DNA from: Batkoa obscura
Taxonomy: Eukaryota; Entomophthoromycota; Entomophthoromycetes; Entomophthorales; Batkoaceae
Assembly (NCBI GenBank): GCA_030770535.1
Contig: JASVEC010000011.1
Coordinates: 806,001-870,000 of the forward strand
Direction: 5' to 3'
DNA length: 64,000 nt
Below the pieces are notes generated by a model, which was not told the DNA's origin, did no database searches, and was given only the letters and a program-made list of their open reading frames with translations. Shown here in pieces: positions 37,128 through 48,009 of this stretch (its first letter is position 1; each line of letters begins with the position of its first letter). A program made the translations under genes and the position numbers.

Positions 37128-38451
37128 CTAGGATAACATTGGAATGATTTCCAATTCCGTAAAAAAGATATTATTCATACGATATTTGATAGGTGCAACA
37201 AGTAACAAAGGAGTAGCAAGTTCCCAATCAATATCTACAACCATAGTCATAAAATGAACTTTTTCAATTTTAACTACTTCAAAATTTCGGAAAAAGGATA
37301 AAAAGCATAGAAACTTTTTGAGTGGGGTATGAATTACTTCAATTATAATTTGCCTTATAAAATTATATTTAACCATGTTACAGTTTTTTTCATAAAGGTC
37401 ATCCTTATCTAAGCTAAATTTACAGCACACTGAATCAGTATCAAAGTGTAGATCACTAAAATGAATTGTTTGGATATTAGCTAACAAAGAAGTTAAATTC
37501 AGGAGCTCTTTTAATAAATTTCAAAAAATCATAATTAATTGAGTGTATTGAATTAAAATAGCCTAGAAATATAATATTGCTATCTAATATCAACCTCATT
37601 TTATTAATTTTCTTATCAGCATTATTACTATTATTAAAGGTTACATTAGGTTCAATTAATAAAGGCTCTTTATTCGATCCCTTATCTAGGTAAAGAAATA
37701 TATTCGAGTAGTTTAGCAACCTTACATTTTTCAATTGCTTTAAATTCCCAAAGCACTTAAGACTAAAATATTCAATGCTCCCTTTGGTTTCTAATTCTAA
37801 GCTGGAGCTAAACTTCGTATTAGGATTGTGACTATTTTCACACCAGTTACCAAAAAAATTGGATTGTATATGTAATATTTTTAACTTAGTAAACTCTGAT
37901 TTAACAATATCTAGTTCATCAAGGTTTAAGCCTTTATCAGAGCATGTTTCAAACGATCTCAGTTTATTTGGATTTAAACGTCTAACTATATTAACACTAA
38001 TGTAATCCTCGATAACTTTAAATACTTTGAGCTGATACAAATAACTTTTAAGTATTTCAATTGGTTATAGGTCATAAAATAGCTCTAGATCATAAAAGGG
38101 TCGTGTATGATTAGTCGTCGTTAGTATCATCCTTTTCAACTTTGACAATTCAATTAATTCAAAAAGGTTATTTTCATACAGTCCTACCCATCTACAATCT
38201 ATAGAAACTATATCTGGGCAATAATTCAAATGCTTCACTAATAACCCATTTTCTTTAATAAAATTTTCTTGATAGTCTCAATATTCCCTAAAACTATAAA
38301 CTGAATAAGTTATGTTATGTTTGATAACTTTGTTTGCGACATTGAATAAGTATTTACTTAAAAATCGTAAATTAAATACCTCAACTGGATCCAATAATTT
38401 AAATATATCTTCTAATAAAACCTTATATAAGGATTTAAATTTCAATGGCAT
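37128..38451 (-). pseudogene. broken F-box/LRR-like gene
   Basis: Reading from the ATG at 38451, the first ~45 residues (LYKVLLEDIFKLLDPVEVFN, then LRFLSKYLFNVANKVI) resemble an F-box. The remainder is Leu/Asn-rich with irregular leucine-repeat character (FTKLKILHIQSNFFGNW, SIEYFSLKCFGNLKQLKNV). The frame is broken by a TGA at 38278-38280, a TAA at 38065-38067 and a one-base shift near 37485. Outside these breaks the sense is continuous to 37128, about 440 codons. No intron explains the breaks, so I call a recent pseudogene. F-box/LRR families are often expanded in fungi, and this may be a dead member. Sequencing error in a single copy is the alternative. Confidence 0.65.
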
Positions 38452-39809
38452 TTTAGTATAACTTTAATAAACAGAAGAGTAAAACTAAGTTTTTTCCCTT
38501 TTGTTTGTTTTTATATCCCTATAAACAATATTTCCCATAGAGCATTATATTTTAAATTAAGCTATGGCTGGCCAAATAGCTGTGGAGCCTTACCCAGATT
38601 AGGATAAGCTGACATCATGAAAAAACAGCACTACTTTAGAAAGTACTAACACTATCGTAATGTTTATTTAAAACATATTTTATATTTGTTGTAATTAATG
38701 TGTAAATGATAGTAGTATAAATATGTGCTATTTAAAAACTCTTAAAGAATGAAATAATTTTCTGATTAAAATTATTTATGCATCTAATGTTACCAGTATT
38801 TTAATGCGCACTACTCCATTGAAATAACAACATACATCTTCTACAGGTGAATGGCAATGAAAAGTGGAGATTTAATTGGACTACAAGTGATATTTAAAAA
38901 AAATGGAAATCTGTTAGTAACTTGGTTAGACCTCTCAGTTTATCATATTTATCCATCCGCCAAATATACACTAAATGTTAATGTTTGAAAATTTAATCAA
39001 TTAAAGAAAGTAGCTGGTGTATTGTAAATCCTTAACTTATCGACATACAATAATATCCCAATAATAAAATATAATAATATTGGTAATAATATCTGTCATT
39101 TCTATAACAGTTTACTACTTTAAAGGTTAATAATTGTTTTCAAATTGAGCTAAATTTGCTATTTATGAAATGTTGAAGGTTAGTCAATCAATGCTTATTT
39201 ATAGAGATGATTTATTTAAAAAAATTCAAGTTTACACAAAAAATTATTTTAGAATTTTGAAAAATATAGTAATATTTTTATAAAGAAAGTTAAGGAAGTA
39301 AATTTGATATTGATAGCTATCACCTTTGAAATTCTAGTAATATAGTTTTTATTTATTACAAAAAATCAGATGATAAATCTAAAGTATTAATTGATACATT
39401 TGATGATAATCAACTAGTTAACATTTGCTAACTAAAAAGCTAAGTCAACTATAAACAATTACAATAATTTAGTTTATTGAGATGAATAATAGCTATTAAT
39501 AACTATCAAAATTATATTAACATTAAAATAACAAATTTTTATAGCTAACAATCTCAAACGTTTTTAATTTAATAATAGTTCCAATACCGTTTATTTCAAA
39601 GCAGAGAACTGGAATTCCAATTCAATATTGGCGGTTAAAAGTAGATGAAAATAGGATAATTTTTGTTTAGTAATGATAAACATGTAAATTTAATTATTAT
39701 AATAAAAAAGTAAAAAGTATATATAAATAAACTCATACTACTCAATTTATTATCATAATAATTATAATACTATAAATTGATTACTATACTATCCCAAAAA
39801 AATTAAATA
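38452..39809. other. spacer upstream of the secreted Ser/Cys-rich gene
   Basis: No exon-like segment. The last ~150 bases before 39810 include a TATATAAATAAA stretch that could be a core promoter. Confidence 0.4.
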
Positions 39810-40376
39810 ATGGTTAAAATAAATTCTTTGTCTTTAAGTGCTATTTTATTGTCTGCTTGTTTAGCACAAAATAACGGTGATTCTTCAAACTCAAATGCGT
39901 CTATGTCTGGAGCAATGAGTCCCTCAGGCTCAGCATCCGCATCAGCTTCAGTCCCACAACAAAGTAGTGTACCACTATCCGAACGTGATAAATGTTTAAT
40001 CAATTGTGGATTTGGTAATGTAGTATGCCAAAATAAATGTGATGGGATTCAAACACAAACTCAAGATGATGCCAAAAAGAATATTGCTTGTGTAAGTAAA
40101 TGTCAAACGGATCCAGATAACAAAGATAATGATAAAATGAAAGCTTGTTTATCTTCATGTAGTTCAAGTGTTACTTCTTCCGCTTCAGATTCTTCTTCGA
40201 ATTCTACCAGTAGCGATTCTAAATCGACTGGTAACTCAGCAAAGAAAAATTCCACTAACTCGACTTCTAAATCCGATCATGGTAATTCTTCAAATTCTTT
40301 GACTTCTTCACCAGTTTATATGTTATCCACCACTTTTATTATAGCACTTGGTTTATCTGCTTTTTCTAATCTCTAA
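39810..40376 (+). CDS. secreted Ser-rich, Cys-motif wall protein, probable GPI anchor
   Basis: One exon of 188 residues. Residues 1-19 (MVKINSLSLSAILLSACLA) form a signal peptide with cleavage after LA. A Ser/Ala stretch is followed by a small domain with three paired Cys motifs, CLINCGFGNVVCQNKC, CVSKC and CLSSC. Then comes a ~60-residue Ser/Thr/Asn stalk likely to be O-glycosylated. A C-terminal hydrophobic tail (YMLSTTFIIALGLSAF) after small residues fits a GPI signal. It is probably a cell-wall or plasma-membrane-attached surface protein. I do not recognise the cysteine domain as a named family. Confidence 0.8.
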   Translation: MVKINSLSLSAILLSACLAQNNGDSSNSNASMSGAMSPSGSASASASVPQQSSVPLSERDKCLINCGFGNVVCQNKCDGIQTQTQDDAKKNIACVSKCQTDPDNKDNDKMKACLSSCSSSVTSSASDSSSNSTSSDSKSTGNSAKKNSTNSTSKSDHGNSSNSLTSSPVYMLSTTFIIALGLSAFSNL

Positions 40377-41044
40377 ATAAAGAATTTTAATATATTATAT
40401 ACTACTTACAATTCCGATTTATTTTTAATTGTTATTTTTTGAAAAAGTGTGCAAGCCTTTGAGCTAGCAATACAGTAATTTCAAGCTATTAAATACTAAC
40501 ATTTTTTTGATAGTTTTTGTTGAAATACATTTAATAATTGAGCACAATAAAATAGTAAAGTAGGATAAAATAATAAAATAATAACATTTAATAGAGATTA
40601 TCTAAACCCTTAGCGCGTTTCTAGACTTAACCGCAAGCAACAATTCAGATTTATTAAGCTTAAGTACCTATAAAAAGTAAAGAGTAGTAACCGCATTCTT
40701 GTGATAATATTTGTATCAAAGTAACATAAAATGGAAGTTAAAAATCGAGGCCTAGCTAACTAAACAAATTGTCTATCAACACAAAATCTAGGATCCATTA
40801 TAAAAGGCAAGTAATCATATTAAACGGATGGATTTAAAAATCATTTTGGTAAAAATTGATCACTATTTTAAAGTTTATTACAAGGTAACTTATTAAGTAA
40901 TCTGACCTTTTTTGTGGTATAGACGGTAAAAGTAATTAACTGCAACTATAAAACCAGTTTTATAAAATTGAGTCCAATTATTAAAAAAATAAATTCCAAT
41001 CCAAAAATATTGTTGATCATAATAATCAAATAATATTTTTCATT
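40377..41044. other. spacer, nothing recognised
   Basis: Downstream of the surface-protein gene; no exon-like segment or repeat up to the MITE. Confidence 0.4.
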
Positions 41045-41148
41045 ATATTGGGAAGTATTTTTTTGTTTAAGAATTTTACTAACAATCTTTCCGCTCAAAT
41101 AGCGCTTAAAAATGGAAAAAGTAATGAAACCAAGGAACATCCTCATAT
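41045..41148 (-). mobile_element. ~100 bp TA-type MITE, family A, copy 8
   Basis: Minus orientation. Core CCGCTCAAATAGCGCTTAAA is intact and the outer ends are worn (TATTGGGAAG, CCTCATAT). It lies between convergent gene ends. Confidence 0.85.
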
Positions 41149-41517
41149 CAATTTAATTTGGAAAGTTAATGAATTAAAGATTATTATTATTATTGTTACA
41201 AAAAGCGCCTGTTATATTTTGTATTATTTATATTTTGTATTTTTAAAAAAGAATTGCGTCCTATTTTCTTAAAAACTCATCTACAGTACTTCCAAGTAGA
41301 ATTTTCTATTACTGTTCGTTGAAGTCTTGTACATTTTATTTAAAAATCTTTATAAGATTAAATAGTATAAATATAAAGTATAAAAAATAGCAATGATTTT
41401 TATAAAAGTTTTTAATAAAAATAAACACCTTTAATTTAAAAGAAATGAGATTCATTTATAAAATAAAATATAATAAAATATTAATAAACACAAAATATAA
41501 GCTAAATTTTATTGTTA
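41149..41517. other. 3' flank of the NodB-like gene
   Basis: AT-rich with AATAAA-like motifs that could serve poly(A) addition for the minus-strand gene. Nothing else seen. Confidence 0.4.
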
Positions 41518-42378
41518 TTAAATAAAAACTATTGCCATAATTATAAATACTAAAAAGTCAAATTTTAAACTTATAGCATCCGATTTAACTTTTGAATTCT
41601 CCACTTTGTTATTATCCTCTTTATTTATTTGCTCATCCCCTTTGTCCTTCGTATCCTTTTTTTTACTTTTATCTTTACCTACTTCTTTATCACTTTTGTT
41701 CTCTTGTACACATTCACTTATTGTCACTGGAGTATAACCTTTATCTTTTAAATAATCAATAATCTTTGGAGTTTGATTAATAGATGCTTGAACAATATCA
41801 TGTTGAGTGGAAATAAAACTTCCTTTACTAGGTGGAATAATTTGATCTAATTGATTTTTAAAATTTAAAAATATATTATCGTTATCAGGACTAGTTACAT
41901 TAGCATATAAATAATCTTGAGTATCTAAGTTACTAATACTTAATATAAAACCCATCGATTCTAATTTATCCACTATTTCTTTAGGGAAATCATTAGAAGA
42001 ATAAGGTACTCTTAAAAAATAAGGTTTATAGTTAATCAGTTTACTGATATTAGTTTGTAAATCAATTAAATGATCAAAAAAAGCAGAGTTATTACTATCA
42101 ACTTTAAATAAATCTTCTTTACATTGTAAACCTATGAGATGACCATCCTGGTATGCTTGTTGTACATAAGCTTTGACAAAGGGAGTGCTGAGGTATTCTC
42201 CACTTAAGTGGAAGGTTACTTTGACTTCTTTATCTTTTAAGAGGTTTAATAAGCGTCCAGTATAAGGGGAGGGACCTCCATCAAAAGTTAATGCTAAATC
42301 ACCATTCTTGGAACAAGATTGGTAAACGATAGATAGGATAAAGTGGAGGTTTATATAAATAATATAGAATAAAAGCAT
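41518..42378 (-). CDS. polysaccharide deacetylase (NodB) homologue with degenerate active site, GPI-type tail
   Basis: One exon of 286 residues with a signal peptide (~1-18), a NodB fold (~25-215), a Lys/Asp-rich linker and a hydrophobic C-terminal tail that fits a GPI signal. The overall match to fungal chitin deacetylases is clear: LALTFDGGPSPYTGRLLNLL, then VTFHLSGEYL, RVPYSSND, NLDTQDY and STQHDI. Key metal ligands are altered. The TFDDGP motif reads TFDGGP (second Asp replaced by Gly34), and the metal-binding HxxxH motif is replaced by QCKEDLF at about 85-91. The base Asp33, Arg123 and His193 remain. Either it binds metal differently or it is a surface pseudoenzyme that may bind chitin or chitosan. 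The frame is intact, so it is not a simple pseudogene. Confidence 0.85.
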   Translation of the reverse strand: MLLFYIIYINLHFILSIVYQSCSKNGDLALTFDGGPSPYTGRLLNLLKDKEVKVTFHLSGEYLSTPFVKAYVQQAYQDGHLIGLQCKEDLFKVDSNNSAFFDHLIDLQTNISKLINYKPYFLRVPYSSNDFPKEIVDKLESMGFILSISNLDTQDYLYANVTSPDNDNIFLNFKNQLDQIIPPSKGSFISTQHDIVQASINQTPKIIDYLKDKGYTPVTISECVQENKSDKEVGKDKSKKKDTKDKGDEQINKEDNNKVENSKVKSDAISLKFDFLVFIIMAIVFI

Positions 42379-42694
42379 GTTCTAATTAATAGGATTTTAT
42401 TTTATAATAATGTTTTAATCTTAAATATACTACTTTTATACTTTTTGTTTAATTTGATCATTTTTATCAGTTAATAAAAATGAAACTAATATAATTAAAC
42501 ATTAATATTAAAAGTAATATAAAATAAATTCAATCTTAATAAAGTCTAATAAATTGAATTCTATTAATATCAATGTAATAAAGTTTATTAAATTCGGATC
42601 TATAAATATCAATTAAATCCAAACATCAATTATAATAAACTAATAATCAATAACAATAATAAAGTTTAAATAAATAAATAATTTTGATTAGAAC
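42379..42694. other. spacer between the NodB-like and UBR7 genes
   Basis: Upstream of the NodB-like gene and downstream of UBR7. It shows repeated AATAAA/TTAATAT words but nothing specific. Confidence 0.4.
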
Positions 42695-44539
42695 TTATTT
42701 ATTTTGATTAAAAAAATTCATAACATCTTCTTTAGTAACGATTTTACCTGATTGAGCAAATGGTGCAATAAATTCTTTAATTTTAGCTCGAATAATATCA
42801 ACATGATCTGTAATTTGTACTGCTTGAGATCTTGGTAAACTTGATAATGCTTTCATACCTGCATCATATAAAGTCTCAACTAATTATATAATTCAATTTT
42901 AATTTTAATTTAATAATAATATAAAATGATTAATTATTAACTATTATTATTATTATTATTATTATTACCGATTTCATTTTCTTCATCTCTTTCCTCTTCT
43001 TCAATAAGATATTCCTCTTCTTCATCAATTAAATGTTCCATATCTTGATCTTTATAAATTAATAAACACTATATAAAATTAGTATTTAATAATAATACTA
43101 TTAATATATTAAAAGTTACTTCTTCACATTTACAAAATATTCTACGCCATCCATCTTTAGCAAGTAAATGAATAGGTTGACTTTGAGGTAATATATCTAA
43201 TAATTAAATTATAATTATAATTATAATTTTATATTTAATAAAATAAATTGATTTTATATTACCTGGTTTTCTACAAAAGGTAACATTTTTATTTCCATCA
43301 ATTTTTCTTACTTTATTATTTTGATTTATATTTTCATCTTTTACTTCTTTATTGCTATTTAAATCTTCTTGATCTTCAATTTTTTCTTCTCTTACTCTTT
43401 TATTTTCTTTAGTATCTTTTTGTTCAATTGAATCTTCTTTATTATCTTCTTTATTATCTTCATCTTCAATAATATCCTTATTATCATCCTCATCCTTTTT
43501 GTCCTCTGTCGTATTACCTAGTACTGTCTTTATTTCAACCTCTTTAAGATTCATTTGTTTATCAATCATATCATTTGTTGTTTCATCTTTTATTACCTCA
43601 CTATTATTATTTTCCTTTTTATCATTTTCATTTATAACTTCATTATCCTTTATTTCGCTTTTATTATCATTATCATTATCATTATCTTCTTTATTATCTA
43701 TTGTATTTTCCACTTTAATATCAGTCTTCTTATTAACCACAATATTTTCATTTTTTTTAAATGAACATAATTTTCTAGTTTTTAAATAAGAAAATAAAAT
43801 TGGATGTTTAATTGTACAATCACAACAAATAAATTCATCATCATCATCAATTTCATTCTATATTTTATATTTGAAAAAATATAATAAATTTAATTTATAA
43901 TCTAAAATACAATTAAAACTTGAAAATCTTACAATCCCAATACATCGTTGATGAAACCAATTTTGACAATCAATACATTCAAACATATCATCTGTTTCAG
44001 TTTCTGGGCTATAGTTCCTTTTACACCTAAAATAAAACAACCATTTAATTCAAGATATCAATATCCTAATAAATCTTCATTTACCAACAATAAATCCCAT
44101 CAAAATTTTCAGTATATATGTTTCCTTCTACCTTCTTCCTCCATCCCTTTTTATCAACATCGCCATGGATCACCTCTCCCTCTTGTGGAGGAATAAACTT
44201 TTCTAAATTACATTTATTTTGAAACTTTTTTGTCCCACATTCACACCGAAAATTTCTTTTATTAAATAATTCCAATAATTCATGTTTCGAATGACAACCA
44301 ATAGAACAAGAATAACATATACCTGCTTTTTCTTTAATCTCCCTACTATCTTCTTTTTCACAAGTTAAGCAAACATATACAGGTTGATTTAAATGACCTT
44401 CATGATATGTGCATTCTTGGAATTTACCAGGTAATACTTCCTTGGCTTCAATTTCTTGTTTGAGTTGTTGTTCTAAATATTCTAAGGGTGTGACAATCGC
44501 TTCTTCGTTCGAGTTTATAGCCTGATCCTTGTTTTCCAT
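42695..44539 (-). CDS. UBR7: UBR7-like E3 ubiquitin ligase (UBR box plus PHD)
   Basis: Minus-strand gene of about seven exons from the ATG at 44539 to TAA 42695-42697. Exon 1 encodes the UBR box (CTYHEGHLNQPVYVCLTC, CYSCSIGCHSKHELLELF, FRCECG), a zinc-binding degron-recognition module. Across the first intron comes the PHD finger (YCWCKRNYSPETETDDMFEC, then NWFHQRCIG), whose tail is in the next exon (FICCDC). A ~150-residue Asp/Glu/Asn/Lys-rich insertion follows (43270-43740). The C-terminal block KDGWRRIFCKC and a helical end complete the UBR7 layout. Human UBR7 is a nuclear E3 linked to histone H2B ubiquitination; the same role is inferred. The low-complexity insert is unusual next to animal UBR7. 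Confidence 0.9.
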
Positions 44540-44954
44540 TTTAAAGTTGTTTTTTTAAATAGAATTAAAAAAGAAATCAATCAAGAAAAGTTTGATTTTT
44601 TTAACTGGCATTTGTAAGTTTAGCATAATATAAAAATTGAAATCTAATTGATCAATTGAAATTTAGGTTATAATTTATAAATTCTAAATATGTTTTTAGT
44701 TCCAGTGATTTGTCCATTTTTTTAAGTATAAAATTTAAAATTTAGTAAAAATAGTGAAATAAAAAACACATTCCTTATTTTTAAACTAGTAATTGAACTT
44801 ACCAAAATAAAATCAAAATCAATTTCATAAAAAGAACATTAAAATAAATTAATTTTACAAAACTAATTATTCTGTTATTAATTAATTAATTAAATTATAG
44901 TCTATTGTAGATCATATTGAACTAACAATAATTTTATAATTAAAACATTAAATT
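44540..44954. promoter_or_regulatory. UBR7 upstream region and 3' flank of the Opy2-like gene
   Basis: Should contain the UBR7 promoter just right of 44539. A TTAATTAATTAATTAA palindrome-like run lies at about 44876-44892. Confidence 0.4.
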
Positions 44955-45730
44955 TTATTTATTAATATCCACCACTTGTAACTCATTAATTGTATTAATA
45001 AATCGATCCGAATCTCTTAAATTATATTGAGTATGATAAGGAGGAGTTATAGTATTAAATGAAGTTAAATTATCAATATTAAAATCCTTTAATTTTTTTT
45101 GTTTCTTTGTACTTTCCATTCTTTTAATCTTCACTTGTAGTGGATCATATCCTTTTAATATAGCTACTGGATCTTGATAAAATATATGATGACTTTTATT
45201 TAATGAATTAAGTGAATTGTTTGCTGACATCTAAAATAAAAGTTATATCTACTGTTAATTATTGATACACAGATTATATTATTTATACTTACTTCTTTAT
45301 ACTTCTCCTTTGTTTTACTTGTTTTAACAAAATTATAAACCCCACCTTTTTTATCAATCTTTTTTTTATTTTTAATATACCACCAAATAAAGGAGATCAT
45401 TGCTACTAAAACAATAACACCTGTAGCCCCACCACAAGAAACTCCAATTACTAAAGTCATATTATCTTTCGATGAAGTATTAGTTCCATTATTATTTGTT
45501 GCTGCTATCTTTTCTTTTTTGGGTATACAAATAACTTGAGCACAACTAGTTTCAGTGGGTGGTTGTACCATACATCCTCTATCTACACATTTTACTTGGC
45601 ATGACTCAACCGCTGGACAATCCTGTATCCCTCGTCGTATAAGCCCTACATATGCTATAAAATTAAATATTAGCTTTAGTTGTTATTGTTAGTAAATTGC
45701 ATTGGATTTACATTGATTTATTGAAGCCAT
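44955..45730 (-). CDS. Opy2-like single-pass membrane sensor
   Basis: Three exons (45712-45730, 45293-45654, 44955-45230), in phase, give 218 residues. Exon 1 is only 19 bases. The short extracellular part has evenly spaced cysteines (DCPAVESCQVKCVDRGC, SCAQVIC), then a Ser/Asn linker, one transmembrane helix (MTLVIGVSCGGATGVIVLVA) and a basic stop-transfer (KNKKKIDKK). The cytoplasmic tail of ~110 residues is basic and polar. There is no signal peptide, as in yeast Opy2, a type III protein with the same cysteine pattern that anchors Ste50 and feeds the HOG and filamentous MAPK pathways. The match rests on layout and cysteine spacing, so it is a moderate-confidence call. Confidence 0.6.
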
Positions 45731-46257
45731 AATATAATAATAAATAAATAAAGCTATGAAAAAATTATTTTAAAGTAATAACATTATTTTGTATGTTAAT
45801 TAATAGATTGGATTTATTTGTATTAAATAAATCAAATTCCTTTCTTTATGTTTCATTGATTATTTGAATGTTCTTATTTTTTTTTAGTTGAAAATTGCTA
45901 TTTTTATAATTGTTCTTCATATTTAAATTAAAATGTGATTCTATACTCAATTAATAAAAAATAAATAATAAAAATATCTTGATTAATCTTTTTGTATTTA
46001 TAATTCTATCCCTTTTTTTAAAAAGTATATATTTGAGTTCATATTTAAATAGAAGTCAAATAATCCTTTTATAATAAGAAATATGTAATAAAACTATCCT
46101 GATTGATCTTTTTGTATTTCTTATCCCTTTCTAAAAAAAGGCATACTTGAGCTTATATTTAAATACATAATAATAATAATAATAATAGGATATTAAATAA
46201 TACAATACGATAATATAAAACAATATCAATTACACAATAAACTTCAATAAAATTGAT
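45731..46257. other. spacer between Opy2-like and MAAI genes
   Basis: Two related blocks (about 45955-46030 and 46075-46165; shared words TGATTAATCTTTTTGTATTT / TGATTGATCTTTTTGTATTT, and ATATTTAAATA) suggest a degenerate local duplication. No gene. Confidence 0.45.
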
Positions 46258-47220
46258 TTATTTTAAAAGTTCTTTTGGAGTATCTGGCTGAGCTTTCCAA
46301 TCTCCTTTTTGAAATGCTTCAACTTGTTCCAAATTTTTATAAATTTGATTAATAATTGGAAATTCATTCATATTGACTTCAAATCTAAATAATAAAAATA
46401 AACATTGATACTATTAACTGAAAGGAATGATAGAATAATTTACCTTAAGGCATTATAAACTTGAGGATAAATACAAAGATCTAATAAAGTAATAGTATCT
46501 CCATAACCATATTTACCATGTACAAATTTTAGTTCTTGTTCTAAAACTAATCATAGTAATAATAAACATTATTACTTATTAAATATGATAAAATATTAAG
46601 TCAGTTAATAACTTACTTTTAAATCCTTCAGTAATGAAATAGTTAGCCCATTCTTTATTACCATCCCCAATTTTCTTTAATACATTTAAATTTTGAATAG
46701 GTTGGATATCAGCTACAATTGATAAAGCTAAAGAACGGACCTAAATAATAATATGTATGAATAAACAATATATACATCAATATTAATTCTATTTACTTTT
46801 GATCTTTCAAATGGATCTTTAGGTAATAAAGGGTTTTCTAATAATAAAAAATAGAAATATTAAAGTTGCTATAACTAATTAAATTTCAATTGAAAACTTA
46901 CCTGGATAAACTTCTTCTAAATATTCTAATATAGCTAAGGATTGAGAAATCACTTTATCTCCAATTTTTAAACAAGGTAATTTGCCTTGTAAATTAATAT
47001 CTAAATATTCTTGGGATTTCTAAAAACAAAAAATTATTAGTATCAATTATCACTCAGTTATCATTTAATAAGAATATATATAATAATAACAATAAAATAC
47101 CTGTTTTCCTTCTACTAAATGAATAGGTACATAATCATATTCAATACCTTTTAATATTAATGCTATACGTACACGTGCGGAACAAGAAGAACGAAAGTAA
47201 CTGTATAAGACTGGTTTCAT
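46258..47220 (-). CDS. maleylacetoacetate isomerase / zeta-class glutathione S-transferase
   Basis: Multi-exon minus-strand gene starting MKPVLYSYF at 47220; the first three exons begin at 47220, 47019 and 46837. The zeta-class active-site motif [11 protein letters not shown] (usual form SSCxWRVRIAL; Trp is Ala here) sits near residue 11. The thioredoxin-like domain continues with [20 protein letters not shown], where QS binds glutathione. The helical C-terminal domain contains [16 protein letters not shown] and the conserved [15 protein letters not shown]. Length is about 225 residues, normal for the family. The enzyme isomerises maleylacetoacetate to fumarylacetoacetate in tyrosine/phenylalanine breakdown, using glutathione. 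It is divergent from the KPWE gene with 156 bases between the two start codons. Confidence 0.88.
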
Positions 47221-47376
47221 TTTATATGAATTTCTTTTGAAAAAAGAAATTTTTTGAAAAAATAATTAAAATTTGAACTGCGTCATCCATGAGTTTTAAG
47301 CTTGATAAAATATTGGTTAGGTTTTGTAAATTACTTATTGCTTTTTGTTTATTTTTTATCTGCATTTTTTTAAATA
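47221..47376. promoter_or_regulatory. 156 bp divergent promoter (MAAI and KPWE gene)
   Basis: Only 156 bases separate two outward-pointing start codons, so a shared bidirectional promoter is likely. No specific factor site could be recognised. Confidence 0.5.
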
Positions 47377-47930
47377 ATGAGTTATAAAGATTATGATTTT
47401 GATAATGATTTGGTGTTTCAAGTAAATTAACAATATAATAATAATAATAATAATGATAATAACAGTAGCACAGAAAGGAAAAGAACAATTGATAACTAAA
47501 TTGAGTAAAACTGGGGAAACGAAAGAAGATATAGAAGAAGAGATTAAAGAGTTTTACTTTTTAAAGTAAATTTATACTCTTTTATATATTATTTTATATA
47601 AATTAACAATGTTTAGTATTCTTCAAAATAACAACAATAAAGAAATAGAAGGAGAAATAAAAGGAGAAGGTGACCTTATAATAACTAAATGATTTATTAA
47701 AACTAATGGAATGATATTTAATATTTAGAAACTAAAAAATTAACGTTTCAACAAATTGTTAAATTAATTGAAGAGGGCAAACCAGTACCAGGTAATTAAA
47801 AATATTAATAACCTAATAAATAGACTAAATATCTTATTCAAAAGGTATAAAATCAATTCCCAATAAAATTAATGAAGGAAAACCAAGTGATCCACAATTA
47901 AAACCACGATTAAAACCATGGGAAAAGTAA
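47377..47930 (+). CDS. KPWE-motif peroxisomal factor (C6orf226/Pex39 family)
   Basis: A small five-exon gene whose exons are too short to stand out singly: 47377-47421, 47474-47565, 47617-47669, 47729-47791, 47845-47930. All phases agree and the product is 112 residues. The N-terminal half is a charged helical module (KGKEQLITKLSKTGETKEDI, then EEEIKEFYFLN). The C-terminal half has LTFQQIVKLIEEGKPVPGIK, SIPNKINEGKPSDPQ and ends LKPRLKPWEK. The FxxIVxLIxxGxxxPGI block and terminal KPWE define the human C6orf226 / yeast Yjr012c (Pex39) family, which helps import of PTS2 cargo into peroxisomes; Pex13 and Pex14-like proteins share KPWE. It is convergent with IVD (79 bases apart). Confidence 0.85.
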
Positions 47931-48009
47931 TGAAAATAAAGTCATAAAAAACAATAAAAATAAAAAAATAAAAATAATTCCGCTTAATTCAACTTCATTT
48001 TATTTCAAT

